Shown: positions 16,972-24,710, counted from the stretch's first letter. The stretch is DNA of 64,000 nt from CBDAQA01 sp965247815 (GCA_965247815.1 CBDFHW010000031.1:1-64000), one strand, 5' to 3'. Notes: generated by a model from the letters alone, not told the origin. Program-made: numbers and translations.

Positions 16972-17289
16972 TCACTTCCGGTTCACGGCCCACCGCACGG
17001 CTTCTGTGCATAGACCGGCGACGAGGATCCAGACTGCTTTGAGCAGGCCGCCGGCGAGGCGTTCGACGCGGTCCATGCGGGCGACGAGGCCGGGCTTGCC
17101 GTTGCCATTCACGGCCGACTCGAGCTTGCCCAGCGTCTTGTCCTGCGTCGCCAAATTCAGCTGGATCTCGGTCACTTTCAGCACCAGGGATTGAAGGTGA
17201 TTGTCGGCCGAGTGATGGTTGTTCCGCAGGCGATCGACTTCGCTGCTCAGCGTTTCGATCCGGACGTCGGTGGCGAGTTGGGTTGGCAT
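16972..17289 (-). CDS. Coiled-coil/transmembrane phage protein (XhlA-like)
   Basis: The start at 17289 (MPTQLATDVRIETLSSEVDR) has AAAGGA upstream. The 105-residue protein has a coiled coil at residues 8-70 (heptads through EVDRLRNNHHSADNHL and VLKVTEIQLNLATQDKTL). One membrane segment lies near the C-terminus (LLKAVWILVAGLCTEAV), followed by RWAVNRK. This is the layout of XhlA-like proteins that help phage lysis at the membrane. It lies beside the small lipoprotein and TM genes. Confidence 0.55.
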   Translation of the reverse strand: MPTQLATDVRIETLSSEVDRLRNNHHSADNHLQSLVLKVTEIQLNLATQDKTLGKLESAVNGNGKPGLVARMDRVERLAGGLLKAVWILVAGLCTEAVRWAVNRK

Positions 17290-17307
17290 GCATTCCTTTC
17301 GGGAGGG

Positions 17308-17425
17308 GTGATTGGGGGATAGTGATTGGTGATTGGTGATTGGTGCGTGACGCGCGCCTCCTGTCACGCACCGATCAACAATCACCATCCCTTGTCACGC
17401 ACTCATCACCAATTACCATCCCTCA
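17308..17425. repeat. GATTGGTG / CACCAATCAC inverted repeat block
   Basis: Repeated GATTGGTGATTGGTG units and CGTGACGCGCGCC on the left are matched by TGTCACGCACCGATCAAC and CATCACCAATTACCATCCC on the right. A partial copy (GTGATTGACGAG and CGTGACGCGCGCC) occurs at 35083-35120. Confidence 0.7.
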
Positions 17426-17662
17426 TTTCCCCGGGTCGCTGAGCACCCATTCGCCTTCGAACAACTGGGCGCGGTTGGTGCTGCGGACGCGGGAACCGTC
17501 TTTGGTCTGGACGTAGACGTACGCCTGCACGGGCTCGGCCAATTGGCGGGGTTCAGTGACCGGCACTGTTACCACCCGCACGCCCCCGCAGGCGAACAGC
17601 AGCGAGCAGCCGATCACGCCGGGCAACGTCCGGCATCGCTTCTTCCACGGTGTTGGGTTCAT
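17423..17662 (-). CDS. Small lipoprotein, possible outer-membrane spanin
   Basis: The 79-residue protein has a basic start, a hydrophobic stretch and the lipobox LLFAC (MNPTPWKKRCRTLPGVIGCS then LLFACGG), so a lipidated 55-residue mature chain is expected. The mature part is Val- and Gln-rich. GGGAGA lies 9 bases before the ATG. Its start is embedded out of frame in the end of the membrane-helix gene at 17553-17747, the arrangement seen for Rz/Rz1 spanin pairs. The lysis role is inferred from size, lipobox and position. Confidence 0.55.
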   Translation of the reverse strand: MNPTPWKKRCRTLPGVIGCSLLFACGGVRVVTVPVTEPRQLAEPVQAYVYVQTKDGSRVRSTNRAQLFEGEWVLSDPGK

Positions 17663-17747
17663 GTGATTTCTCCCAGATAAAGGACAGCGCGAGCGGCAAC
17701 AAGGCTTTGAGAATGTCGGCCGCGGCTGTGATTAAAATAGTTTGCAT
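17553..17747 (-). CDS. Short membrane protein overlapping the lipoprotein gene
   Basis: The 64-residue frame starts MQTILITAAADILKALLPLA and has one membrane segment in residues 3-25, then a charged tail. It overlaps the lipoprotein gene by 110 bases in another frame. No clear ribosome site precedes it, and the last 20 residues may be shadow coding. It may be an inner-membrane spanin or holin partner, or not a gene at all. Confidence 0.3.
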   Translation of the reverse strand: MQTILITAAADILKALLPLALSFIWEKSHEPNTVEEAMPDVARRDRLLAAVRLRGRAGGNSAGH

Positions 17748-17767
17748 GACACTTATTTCTGAAAGAG

Positions 17768-17945
17768 CTGCTCACCGCCGAGACGCAGAGGCGCTGAGAA
17801 AAAAAGAGTCATTAACCATGGATGGCACTGATCGACACGGATGATTGAAGATTGTTGAAACCAGAGCTAATCCTTATCCGTGTCCATTCGTGTGATCAGA
17901 GGTTAAAAATCTTCTCTGCGCCTCCGCGTCTCTGCGGTAAAAAAC
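17768..17945. repeat. CACCGCCGAGACGCAGAGG inverted repeat block
   Basis: The arm at 17768-17805 (CTCACCGCCGAGACGCAGAGG, then CGCTGAGAAAAAAAG) is matched by CTTCTCTGCGCCTCCGCGTC at about 17910-17935. Between them lies TGGATGGCACTGATCGACAC against CCGTGTCCATTCGTGTGATC, another imperfect pairing. This family is also the site into which the IS110 element at 50.2 kb inserted. Confidence 0.75.
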
Positions 17946-17948
17946 ATC

Positions 17949-18134
17949 TCACTTCGCGACACCGGATTTAGCATTCCGCAGCGCGAAGTAGACCGCCGCC
18001 AGGTCCATGCCGGTGGCGATGAAGTCCTGGACGGCGCGGGTGATCTTCGCGTCGTCGTCGGGGGACAGGTTCGGGGCGGACTTGTGCAATGCTTTGATGA
18101 TCAGGTCGGCGAAGAAAAGTTCGATGGCGTCCAT
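17949..18134 (-). CDS. Small phage-region protein, unknown function
   Basis: The 61-residue protein MDAIELFFADLIIKALHKSA has a GAGGAA ribosome site 7 bases upstream. It is one or two amphipathic helices with an acidic centre (SPDDDAKITRAVQDF). It sits in a run of tightly spaced small minus-strand genes. I do not recognise a family. Confidence 0.5.
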   Translation of the reverse strand: MDAIELFFADLIIKALHKSAPNLSPDDDAKITRAVQDFIATGMDLAAVYFALRNAKSGVAK

Positions 18135-18229
18135 GAGTGATTCCTCGGGTGAAAGGGATTGCCTGAACTCGAAAATGTAGACGGTGTCGCCGGTGGTTCG
18201 GCTGACGCGTTGGCCGGCGCGGTAGGGGG

Positions 18230-18472
18230 TTATTTGACAACCCGGCCACGGAACGCCTCGGCCAGCTGACGGCCGAGGTCGGGGCGGGCCAAAGGGACGG
18301 CGGATTTGGCCCTCCCGCGGGAAAGGCTGTAAGCCGCCGACGCGATCGCGGGGGCGAGCAGGGAAGTCAGCCGGTCGGGGGCGGCGTGGTCTTTGAACAT
18401 CGCGACGCACCCAAGCGCGACGACCGCCCAGGTGAGGGCGTGCTCGGTGGTTTGGTAGCCGGGTTTGGGCAT
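18230..18472 (-). CDS. Holin-like small membrane protein
   Basis: The 80-residue protein has an N-terminal membrane helix (ALTWAVVALGCVAMF) and a second, weaker one (LLAPAIASAAYSLS). It ends in a basic, charged tail (RRG/GRAKS then LGRQLAEAFRGRVVK). Two helices plus a basic tail is the usual shape of a small phage holin, which would permeabilise the inner membrane. The neighbours are lysis-type genes. A truncated second copy of the first 27 codons lies at 18648-18731. Confidence 0.5.
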   Translation of the reverse strand: MPKPGYQTTEHALTWAVVALGCVAMFKDHAAPDRLTSLLAPAIASAAYSLSRGRAKSAVPLARPDLGRQLAEAFRGRVVK

Positions 18473-18647
18473 GGGTTTCTTTCGGTCGGGGTTAGGGATC
18501 GCATTGAAGGGGCACGGTCGATGTTGTCGTCGTAAAGTGCGCCCCTTCAGGGCAGCCGCTAAACTAATCGCCTAATTCCCAAAACGGTGTCGGACACCGT
18601 TTTTATAAACGGTTTTGTACGCTGGTTTTATAACGGTGGTTAAAGTG

Positions 18648-18731
18648 TTATTTGAACATTGGTACGCGGCCGAGCGCGACGACGGCCCAGGTGAGGGCGT
18701 GTTCGGTGGTCTTGTAGCCGGGTTTGGGCAT
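18648..18731 (-). pseudogene. Truncated duplicate of the holin-like gene
   Basis: The frame reads MPKPGYKTTEHALTWAVVAL, then GRVPMFK and a TAA stop. It is nearly identical to the first 27 residues of the gene at 18230-18472, and the DNA match extends over about 90 bases, including the bases before the ATG. It looks like the remnant of a tandem duplication with loss of the rest. Confidence 0.8.
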
Positions 18732-18769
18732 GGGTTGCTCGGAAATAGGTTGTCTGGTTTACGGTCGCC

Positions 18770-18840
18770 TTGCAGTGGCACGCGTCGAGGTTGTTCAGCG
18801 TGAAGAGCGCCCCTGCGGGGCAGCTGCTAAACGGGTGATC
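18770..18840. repeat. GTTTAGC-type palindrome (family C copy)
   Basis: The block has GCAGTGGCACGCGTCGAGG at its left, GAAGAGCGCCCCTGCGGGGC at its centre and GCTGCTAAACGGG at its right. It is one of the copies of the AGCGG...CCGCTAAAC element and is matched by a shorter copy at 18508-18556. Confidence 0.6.
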
Positions 18841-18911
18841 AAACGTCGGTAGACGCACGCAGACGATCCGGGCGGGGGGCCGTGTCTGCGTGCGACTGCG
18901 GACGTGTGCGG

Positions 18912-19280
18912 TTAGAGCTGGTCGATGTTAAACGGGCCGCGGATGCGGTCGCCGGACGGCAGCTGGCTGAGGTGCAGAATCCGCGGGCGGGGGGGTTTGA
19001 GCTGCGCGGACCTTCGCAGCGGGGCCAGCTCGGGTACCTTTGCGACGGCGGACGCGAGGCAAGCCGAGACGGTTTCCCGGGTCAGGCCGATCCACCGGGC
19101 GATCAGCACCTGGGACCGGCCATCGACCAAGTGCAGGAGGCAGACTTCGATCTCGCGGGTGCTCAGCGTCGCGAGGCGTTCGCGGACGGCTTCGGTGTGG
19201 TGCGAGGCGTTTAATAGACTTCCCATATTAGTTAAGGCGCGAGTGTGAAGTGTTGACTGGGTGTTTATGTTGCAAGTCAT
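18912..19280 (-). CDS. Helix-turn-helix regulator (sigma-70 region 4/LuxR type)
   Basis: The ATG at 19280 has CAGGA upstream. Residues about 40-80 read LSTREIEVCLLHLVDGRSQV then IARWIGLTRETVSACLASAV, a typical region-4-like HTH with conserved L-T-R-E-V recognition helix. The rest is basic and proline-rich. At 122 residues it is too small for a full sigma factor and probably controls the phage-derived block. It is transcribed in the same direction as the small genes downstream. Confidence 0.65.
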   Translation of the reverse strand: MTCNINTQSTLHTRALTNMGSLLNASHHTEAVRERLATLSTREIEVCLLHLVDGRSQVLIARWIGLTRETVSACLASAVAKVPELAPLRRSAQLKPPRPRILHLSQLPSGDRIRGPFNIDQL

Positions 19281-19426
19281 GATAAATCCTGTAATAGAGA
19301 AAATTATTTCGGTGCTTAATTTGCGGGTCCAGGGACTCGCGGTCGGTCGCGAAAAGCCCGGCCCTGCGGGCCGCCGCTAAACAAAGAGTTCAATCATCGT
19401 CTGCGGGACTGTTTATCAGCACCGGG

Positions 19427-19894
19427 TTACTCGCTGCGGTCGCGCAGGCGTTTTTTGAGTTGGGCCATGCCTACGAAGGACGTGCTGCCGGCGGGGCGGA
19501 GGTGCAGGCCTGCTTCGTATAGCTCGCGGTATCGCTCGGCGTCGTCGGCGATCCGGCAGTCGTCGCATTGCAGCGTGGCGGCGAAGACCGGTCCGGAACG
19601 GGTCCGCCGGTATTCGATCAACTGTACAGCCGGGGCCGGGGTGTACCGGCCGCAGTGTCGGCACCATTTCATGCGGGTTCCAAGGCGACCGCCTGGCGGG
19701 AAGACCGACGGGTCGTGCAAGCGCAGGGTGACGAGTCGCCCGCCCGTGCCGGGGGTGATTCGGGTGACGATCTGGTCGTCGACCCACGGCTCGCTGCACG
19801 TCGACCGTCGGAGCAGCGTACGCAACGCGACCTCCTGCGGCGGGGTGAGTCCGCGGGAGCGGCGACAGTTTCGACCGGGTTTGATGGCTGTCAT
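19427..19894 (-). CDS. Zinc-ribbon-like phage-region protein
   Basis: The 155-residue protein MTAIKPGRNCRRSRGLTPPQ has an ideal AAGGAG ribosome site. It carries WCRHCGRYTP and LQCDDCRIADD, two CxxC knuckles about 34 residues apart that would bind one zinc. Arg-rich segments flank them. The function is unknown, with nucleic-acid binding the most likely. It is the first gene of the minus-strand phage-type block. Confidence 0.6.
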   Translation of the reverse strand: MTAIKPGRNCRRSRGLTPPQEVALRTLLRRSTCSEPWVDDQIVTRITPGTGGRLVTLRLHDPSVFPPGGRLGTRMKWCRHCGRYTPAPAVQLIEYRRTRSGPVFAATLQCDDCRIADDAERYRELYEAGLHLRPAGSTSFVGMAQLKKRLRDRSE

Positions 19895-20014
19895 GTTCAG
19901 TCTCCTTAAAAACTCGCATACCTAACGGAATACGAACAACATATCGTGGCATTTCATGATGTCAACTAAAATTTGATGCCTGGATTCGGGCTTTAGGAAT
20001 CTGCCAGAAAACGC

Positions 20015-20042
20015 TTGACATATTCCGATATAGGAATATGTT
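20015..20042 (+). promoter_or_regulatory. Promoter and ArsR operator for the 20.0 kb operon
   Basis: TTGACA at 20015-20020 and TATGTT at 20037-20042 form a sigma-70-like promoter with a 16-base spacer. A perfect 9-bp inverted repeat (ACATATTCC at 20018-20026 and GGAATATGT at 20033-20041, 6-base centre) spans -35 to -10. This is the expected place for self-repression by the ArsR protein encoded next. The ATG at 20049 is only 7 bases past the -10, so the transcript may be leaderless. Confidence 0.75.
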
Positions 20043-20048
20043 AAGCGA

Positions 20049-20411
20049 ATGGCCCGAGCGGCGACGACGGTGGATGCGTTCAGTGCGGTGGCCGAGCCCC
20101 GGCGGCGGGAGGTGCTGGGGTGTCTGGTCGCTGGCGAGCGGCCGGTGAACGATCTGGTTCAGTCGCTGGGGTGGACGCAACCGCAGGTGTCCAAGCATTT
20201 AAATGTGCTGCTGCGGGTGGGTCTGGTGAACGTTCGGAAGGTGGGGCGGCAGCGGGTTTACAGTGTGAACGGCATGCAGGTGAAACCAATTTTCGACTGG
20301 GCCGGGTCGTTCGAAAAGTTCTGGGACGACCAGTTGGCGCGAATTAAGCAACGGGCGGAAGAGAAAGAAAAACAATCGGCGGCCCCGGTGGGCCGCGAAC
20401 CTAAGGAGTGA
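20049..20411 (+). CDS. ArsR-family transcriptional regulator
   Basis: The 120-residue protein has the winged-helix ArsR fold: AVAEPRRREVLGCLVAGERP then VNDLVQSLGWTQPQVSKHLN (recognition helix) and LLRVGLVNVRKVGRQRVYSV (wing). There is no CxC metal site, so it is of the non-metal type commonly paired with SRPBCC/AHSA1 genes. It overlaps or abuts such a gene here. It probably represses its own operon through the palindrome at 20018-20041. Confidence 0.9.
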   Translation: MARAATTVDAFSAVAEPRRREVLGCLVAGERPVNDLVQSLGWTQPQVSKHLNVLLRVGLVNVRKVGRQRVYSVNGMQVKPIFDWAGSFEKFWDDQLARIKQRAEEKEKQSAAPVGREPKE

Positions 20412-20416
20412 GCATC

Positions 20417-20857
20417 ATGGCAGATGAATTACCCGGGCAGTATTTGCTGCGGATTGAAAGGCAACTCGATATCCGGGCTAAACCGGCGACGGTGTTCGAG
20501 GTGATTCTCGACCAGTGCGGGCCGGGGTTCGAGCAGGAGGGCGGGAAGAAGATGCCGATGAGGCTCGAGGCCTGGCCGGGCGGGCGGTGGTACCGGGACC
20601 TGGGGAGCAACGCTGGTCATTTCTGGGGGCACGTGCAGGTGATCAAACCGCCGACGCTGCTGGAATTGACGGGGCCGATGTTCATGTCGTACCCGGTGTC
20701 TTCGCACGTGCAGTACAAGCTGGCCGAGCACGAGGGGGGCACGCGGCTGTCGTTTTTACACCGGGCGATCGGCGAGATCGACCCGAACCACCGCGCGGGC
20801 GCGACGGCCGGGTGGGAATTTATTTTGAACCAGATCAAGACACGGTCGACGAACTGA
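20417..20857 (+). CDS. SRPBCC (AHSA1/START-like) domain protein
   Basis: The ATG at 20417 is chosen over the GTG at 20408 because AAGGAG sits 8 bases upstream of it. The 146-residue protein shows the AHSA1 pattern: ERQLDIRAKPATVFEVI, the GGRWYRDLGSNAGHFWGHVQ core, VIKPPTLLELTGPM and a C-terminal helix WEFILNQIK. The fold binds hydrophobic ligands. The substrate is unknown. It forms an operon with the ArsR regulator. Confidence 0.85.
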   Translation: MADELPGQYLLRIERQLDIRAKPATVFEVILDQCGPGFEQEGGKKMPMRLEAWPGGRWYRDLGSNAGHFWGHVQVIKPPTLLELTGPMFMSYPVSSHVQYKLAEHEGGTRLSFLHRAIGEIDPNHRAGATAGWEFILNQIKTRSTN

Positions 20858-20923
20858 TTATCATTTAATGAGCATCCCCGGTTCCCGGGGGCAGTTGTAG
20901 ATTCAAGGTAAAAGGAGCACATC

Positions 20924-21313
20924 ATGTCGGACGCAATGGAAGTCGGAAAAAAACTGGTAGGCCTGTGCAAGCAGGGTAAATTTCACGAGGCAATCGAGTC
21001 GCTGTATTCGAAGGACATCGTGAGCATTGAAGCCGCTGCCCCGCCGGGGTCGGGTAAGTCGCCGCGGGTAGACGGTATCGATGCGGTGATGAAAAAGGGG
21101 GAATGGTGGACGAACAACCATGAGATTCATTCGACGGAGACGACGGGCCCGTGGCCGCACGGGGACCGGTTCATCGCGGGGTTCAAGATGGACGTGACGC
21201 CGAAGACCGGGCCGATGGCGGGCAAGCGGTTCGTGATGGAAGAGGCCGCGCTTTACACCGTCAAAGACGGGAAGGTCGCGAAGGAGGAATTCTTTTATTC
21301 GATGGGCGGGTAA
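20924..21313 (+). CDS. SnoaL/NTF2-like protein
   Basis: The 129-residue protein has AAAGGAG before the ATG. It contains CKQGKFHEAIESLYSKDIVS, IEAAAPPGSG, DAVMKKGEWWTNNHEIHS and the strand pattern of the SnoaL-like NTF2 fold (HGDRFIAGFKMDVTPKTG, ALYTVKDGKVAKEEFFY). Members are small ligand-binding or isomerase proteins. It lies 66 bases after the SRPBCC gene and is probably co-transcribed with it. Confidence 0.8.
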   Translation: MSDAMEVGKKLVGLCKQGKFHEAIESLYSKDIVSIEAAAPPGSGKSPRVDGIDAVMKKGEWWTNNHEIHSTETTGPWPHGDRFIAGFKMDVTPKTGPMAGKRFVMEEAALYTVKDGKVAKEEFFYSMGG

Positions 21314-21319
21314 TGGGAA

Positions 21320-21446
21320 ACGATGAATGATGAACGATGAATAAAATAGTCGTTTAGCCACCCCGCTCGCGGGGTGGTTTTTTGCGTTCATGGACCCAAC
21401 GTTTTGTTTCGCGGTCGAACGCCCCGCGAGCGGGGCGGCTAAACGG
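21320..21446. repeat. GATGAATG arm and GTTTAGCC palindrome
   Basis: A short GATGAATGATGAACGATGAA arm (21320-21342) is followed by GTTTAGCCACCCCGCTCGCG and its partner CGCGAGCGGGGCGGCTAAAC, at about 21350-21446. The second part could act as a terminator for the SnoaL operon: TTTAGCCACCCCGCTCGCGG pairs with GGGGTGG followed by TTTTTTG. Confidence 0.7.
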
Positions 21447-21591
21447 CGTTATTTTTAGGTTGACACTATTTAGTTGACGACTACAGTGTTGTCATGCGAA
21501 CCGCACTGAGATTTTCGTCACGCCTGCCCGCGGCAATTGCCCGCTGTTGTTGATTTAATACCGGTTTATTACAGCTGATGGTAGTGAGATT

Positions 21592-21663
21592 GACCACGTG
21601 GTCGAGTGGTTTAGGCACGGGCCTGCAAAGCCCGGTACGCGGGTTCGATTCCCGCCGTGGTCT
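21592..21663 (+). tRNA. tRNA-Cys (GCA)
   Basis: The 72-base sequence starts GACCACG (acceptor 21592-21598), pairing with CGTGGTC (21656-21662), and has discriminator T at 21663, which is usual for Cys. The anticodon stem CGGGC/GCCCG holds the loop CTGCAAA with anticodon GCA. The T arm reads GCGGGTTCGATTCCCGC. CCA is not encoded. Confidence 0.95.
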
Positions 21664-21791
21664 TGTTTTTCATTTTAGGCGTCGCGAACAGTATTCTAAT
21701 AGTTCGGACTGGTCGCGGCGTCGCTCAGGCACGGTTCGGACTGCAGCCTGATGTCTTCATTCTGCAATCTGCATTCATCATTCTGCATTTA

Positions 21792-24191
21792 TTAAAACGG
21801 ATCCGCCTGCGTCGACAGGTTTTCAAATCTGGTCGTCTTATTCATGAACGTCAGCTTTACCGTGCCGGTGGGGCCGTTACGTTGTTTGGCGATGATGATC
21901 TCGGCGATGTTGTCGGGGACGAAATCGGGTTCGCTCATGCGGTAGTAGTCTTCGCGGTGCAGCAGGGCGATGACGTCGGCGTCCTGTTCGATCGAGCCGG
22001 ATTCGCGGAGGTCGCTCATGCGGGGGCGGTGGCCGTCGCGGCCTTCGCTGGCTCGGTTGAGCTGGGACAAGGCGATCACCGGCACGCTGAGCTCGCGGGC
22101 GACGGCCTTGATGCCGCGGCTGATTTCGCTGATCTGCTGCTGCCGGCTTTCCACGCCCGGGTTGTCCATCAGCTGCATGTAGTCGATCATGACGCACTTC
22201 ACGTCGTGCTGGAGTTTTAACCGCCGGGCCTTGGCCCGCAGCTCCATCGGGGTCAACCCCGGCGAGTCATCGACCCAGATCGGCGCCTTGGCCAGTTCGC
22301 CGACGACGTTGGCCAGGTGTGCGTATTCGTGTGCCTGCAGCATTCCTTTTCGCAACTTGTGGGCGTCGATCTGCCCGCGGCTGCAGAGCATGCGCTGGGC
22401 CAGCTGCTGCTTGGACATTTCAAGGCTGAACACGGCCGTGGGCAGCCGGGTGTCGGCAGAGATGTGCTCGATCAGGTTCATAGCGAACGCGGTGTTATGC
22501 GTCACGATGAAATCGTCGGTGACGTACAGGTGGCTCGGATGACTGACCGCGATGCATTGGGTATGGGTTATGCGGGTCGGGGTGATGGCTGCTACATTCA
22601 GCCGGCGTTGCCGCTTTCTCGCAGCCGTTCGCTCGGCCTTGTTAGATAGCAAGTGCAGTTCAGTCGGGTCGGGAAGCTGCAGGTTACAGACGTAACTGGT
22701 TTGCCCGCTAAGCTTCTCATTCAAATACGAGTACGTGGTTTCCTTGGGATAAAAACAGGCTGTCCCTCCGAGTGAGCGGGTCAAGTGAACGATGTCCGTC
22801 GCAAGACGTGAGCTCACGGTTGCCAAGCGTATGGCGCCGAATTTTTCGACCCAGCCGTCGGTGTCAATCAGGCCTGAGAGTAGACGAAGCCGGGCCTGCC
22901 GGGATGCCTTGAGATAAACGGAAGGAATAAACTTGTTCGACGCATTTCGTTCCCAGAGACCTAGTGTGCGTAGAGAGGACATGACCGGGTTGGGCGCCAT
23001 TCCTTGCACTCCCGCAACCGCCGCTCCGCCGCGGCGAATGATTCGGTAGTCGTAGTTGCCAGCGTGAACGACGGTCATGTCGGAACCGATTGCCGAGTCG
23101 ACCTTTTGCAGAAGTTCTGTGCTGGCCGTGCTGAACCGCAGCGACGATCCGGACAGGGTGCCATCGCCTAACAGTGCGCCCAGCAGCCAGGGGTCGATCG
23201 GAAGTTCATCCATGGAGTTGCCGAATTCGCCGGAAAAGGGTTCGACCCACAAACGATTCTGATAGCGTTGCCGGGTCAGCAGCGACATGACTTTCGCGGT
23301 GGTTAAAACACGCGGAGACGTCCAGGTGCGATGATTGACACGCCATAAATGCTCTGCGCAACATTCGGTCGACCGGCCGTCTGACAAAGTGATTCGGTAG
23401 ACCTGGCGTTCACCCTGGGGATAGATGCCGGTGACGCGAGACGGAGCGCCATCGACCGAAGCAACTTCGTCGCCGACGTTCAGGTCGCCCATGGCTTTGA
23501 AACCGGACAGTGTCAGCACCTTGGCGTCCAGCGGCTGGGCTTTGCCCATACTCGGTCTGGCGGCGACGATGATCATTTCGCCGTTTTGCAGGCCGTTCAT
23601 CATGTCGTCGAGTTCGAAGAAGCCGGTTTCGACGCCGCGCTGGCCGCGGCTTTCGATCGTCTCGAACACTTCGTGCAGGACTTCTTCCATCGCCTGCATC
23701 GACCCGCTGACTTTTTTGCTGGCGATCTCGAAGATCCGCTTCTCGGCCTTGTCGAGCACCAGCTCGGCAGTCTCGTGGGGGGCGTAGGCGTCGCGGAGAA
23801 TTTCGTTGCTGGCGAAGATCAGTTGCCGGAGCAGCGCTTTTTCGCGGACGATCTTGGCATAGTGCTCGCCGTGGGCGGCCGAGGGGACGGTGTTCAGGAT
23901 CTGGCCGAGGTACGCGACCCCGCCGATCTCTTCCAGCAGTTGCCGTTTGCCCAGTTCGTCCCGCAGGATGACCGCGTCGATCGGTCGGTTCTGCTCGTAC
24001 AGCTTTACCAGCACTTCGTAGATGATCTGGTGGTCGGCCTGGAAGAACGACTCGGCCGTGACGATCTGCACGGCTTGGCCGATGATCTCTTTTTCGAGCA
24101 TCATCGACGCGAGCAGACACCGCTCGGCGTCCAGAGAGTGCGGGGGCAGCCGGTCAAACTGCCCGTTGGTCGCTTCCATCAACTGATCCAT
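21792..24191 (-). CDS. dnaB: Replicative DNA helicase DnaB, interrupted by an intein
   Basis: DnaB unwinds DNA at the replication fork. The ATG at 24191 (MDQLMEATNGQFDRLPPHSL) has AGGAAA upstream and is preferred to a TTG at 24224. The N-terminal domain (LDAERCLLASMM) is followed by the RecA-like domain. The Walker A motif ARPSMGK/TAF is split by a 349-residue intein at 22494-23540. The C-terminal extein holds IWVDDSPGLTPMELRAKARR, MIDYMQLM (Walker B) and ALSQLNRASEGR. Without the intein the product is 450 residues, the usual DnaB length. It is downstream of rplI, as in many bacteria. Confidence 0.95.
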   Translation of the reverse strand: MDQLMEATNGQFDRLPPHSLDAERCLLASMMLEKEIIGQAVQIVTAESFFQADHQIIYEVLVKLYEQNRPIDAVILRDELGKRQLLEEIGGVAYLGQILNTVPSAAHGEHYAKIVREKALLRQLIFASNEILRDAYAPHETAELVLDKAEKRIFEIASKKVSGSMQAMEEVLHEVFETIESRGQRGVETGFFELDDMMNGLQNGEMIIVAARPSMGKAQPLDAKVLTLSGFKAMGDLNVGDEVASVDGAPSRVTGIYPQGERQVYRITLSDGRSTECCAEHLWRVNHRTWTSPRVLTTAKVMSLLTRQRYQNRLWVEPFSGEFGNSMDELPIDPWLLGALLGDGTLSGSSLRFSTASTELLQKVDSAIGSDMTVVHAGNYDYRIIRRGGAAVAGVQGMAPNPVMSSLRTLGLWERNASNKFIPSVYLKASRQARLRLLSGLIDTDGWVEKFGAIRLATVSSRLATDIVHLTRSLGGTACFYPKETTYSYLNEKLSGQTSYVCNLQLPDPTELHLLSNKAERTAARKRQRRLNVAAITPTRITHTQCIAVSHPSHLYVTDDFIVTHNTAFAMNLIEHISADTRLPTAVFSLEMSKQQLAQRMLCSRGQIDAHKLRKGMLQAHEYAHLANVVGELAKAPIWVDDSPGLTPMELRAKARRLKLQHDVKCVMIDYMQLMDNPGVESRQQQISEISRGIKAVARELSVPVIALSQLNRASEGRDGHRPRMSDLRESGSIEQDADVIALLHREDYYRMSEPDFVPDNIAEIIIAKQRNGPTGTVKLTFMNKTTRFENLSTQADPF
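22494..23540 (-). other. Class 3 intein with LAGLIDADG endonuclease in DnaB
   Basis: The intein starts with Ala right after the Walker A Lys and ends ...FIVTHN, followed by Thr as +1 residue. Numbered on the frame from 24224 it is residues 229-577. It lacks a Cys or Ser at position 1. It has Trp294 in block B (EHLWRV) and Cys557 in block F (TQCIAV). With Thr at +1 this is the W-C-T set that defines class 3 inteins, which splice through a block F Cys branch. Endonuclease motifs LLGALLGDG and LLSGLIDTDG are both intact with their Asp residues. Splicing and homing activity are inferred. Confidence 0.9.
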
Positions 24192-24340
24192 ACCGGCACC
24201 GTTTCCTGTGTCTCGATCAACCAAACATTATGCTAACCGTTGTATCGGCTGGCAAGGAGAATTTGACGCACTTTTCTACCCGCGGTTTCGGGACACGAGG
24301 TCGGCAACGGACAGCGGATGACCCGAACCGCGCGTGTGAT

Positions 24341-24413
24341 CACGCCGGGCTAATTGGGTCGTTCGTTGCGACCGCACGCATCACCACGGAACAAACCCAG
24401 TTAGCCCGGCGTG
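24341..24413. repeat. 19-bp inverted repeat upstream of dnaB
   Basis: CACGCCGGGCTAATTGGGT (24341-24359) pairs with 24395-24413 with a single mismatch. A further CACGCCGGG follows at 24419. The gap between dnaB and rplI (24192-24710) holds this palindrome and the hairpin at 24641-24689. I see no gene in it. Confidence 0.7.
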
Positions 24414-24640
24414 ACGGCACGCCGGGTAATCGCGGTTCGCAAAGCGCCGGTCGCCCTAATTGGTAACCCTGCGATGACCGGTACGCGCATCGCACCGGAT
24501 CATTCACGGGCAGAGTTTAGACGGTCAACCCCGATCGGCGGCCGGGTTTTCGACGCCCGGACAGGTTTTGCACGGGTCGTTCACATTTCAGAACGATGTA
24601 ATTTTGGCGGGGCGGCGGGGAACGACCGTGTTTGCAAATG

Positions 24641-24689
24641 ACAGAACCTGTCCGTGGCGCGACCAAGTCGCGACGCGGACAGGTTCTGT
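24641..24689 (-). terminator. Hairpin after rplI, possible terminator
   Basis: ACAGAACCTGTCCG at 24641-24654 is the exact reverse complement of 24676-24689, and GCGAC/GTCGC adds pairs inside the loop. It lies 22 bases past the rplI stop. There is no long U-tract, so it could also be a transcript-end stabiliser. Confidence 0.55.
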
Positions 24690-24710
24690 GTTTATCAATC
24701 AGACCGGAGA

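Noticed and set aside
7860..19900. Complete prophage or gene-transfer agent
   Set aside because: No portal, capsid, protease, integrase or attachment sites are visible, and TerL is cut. Only a phage-derived block is supported.
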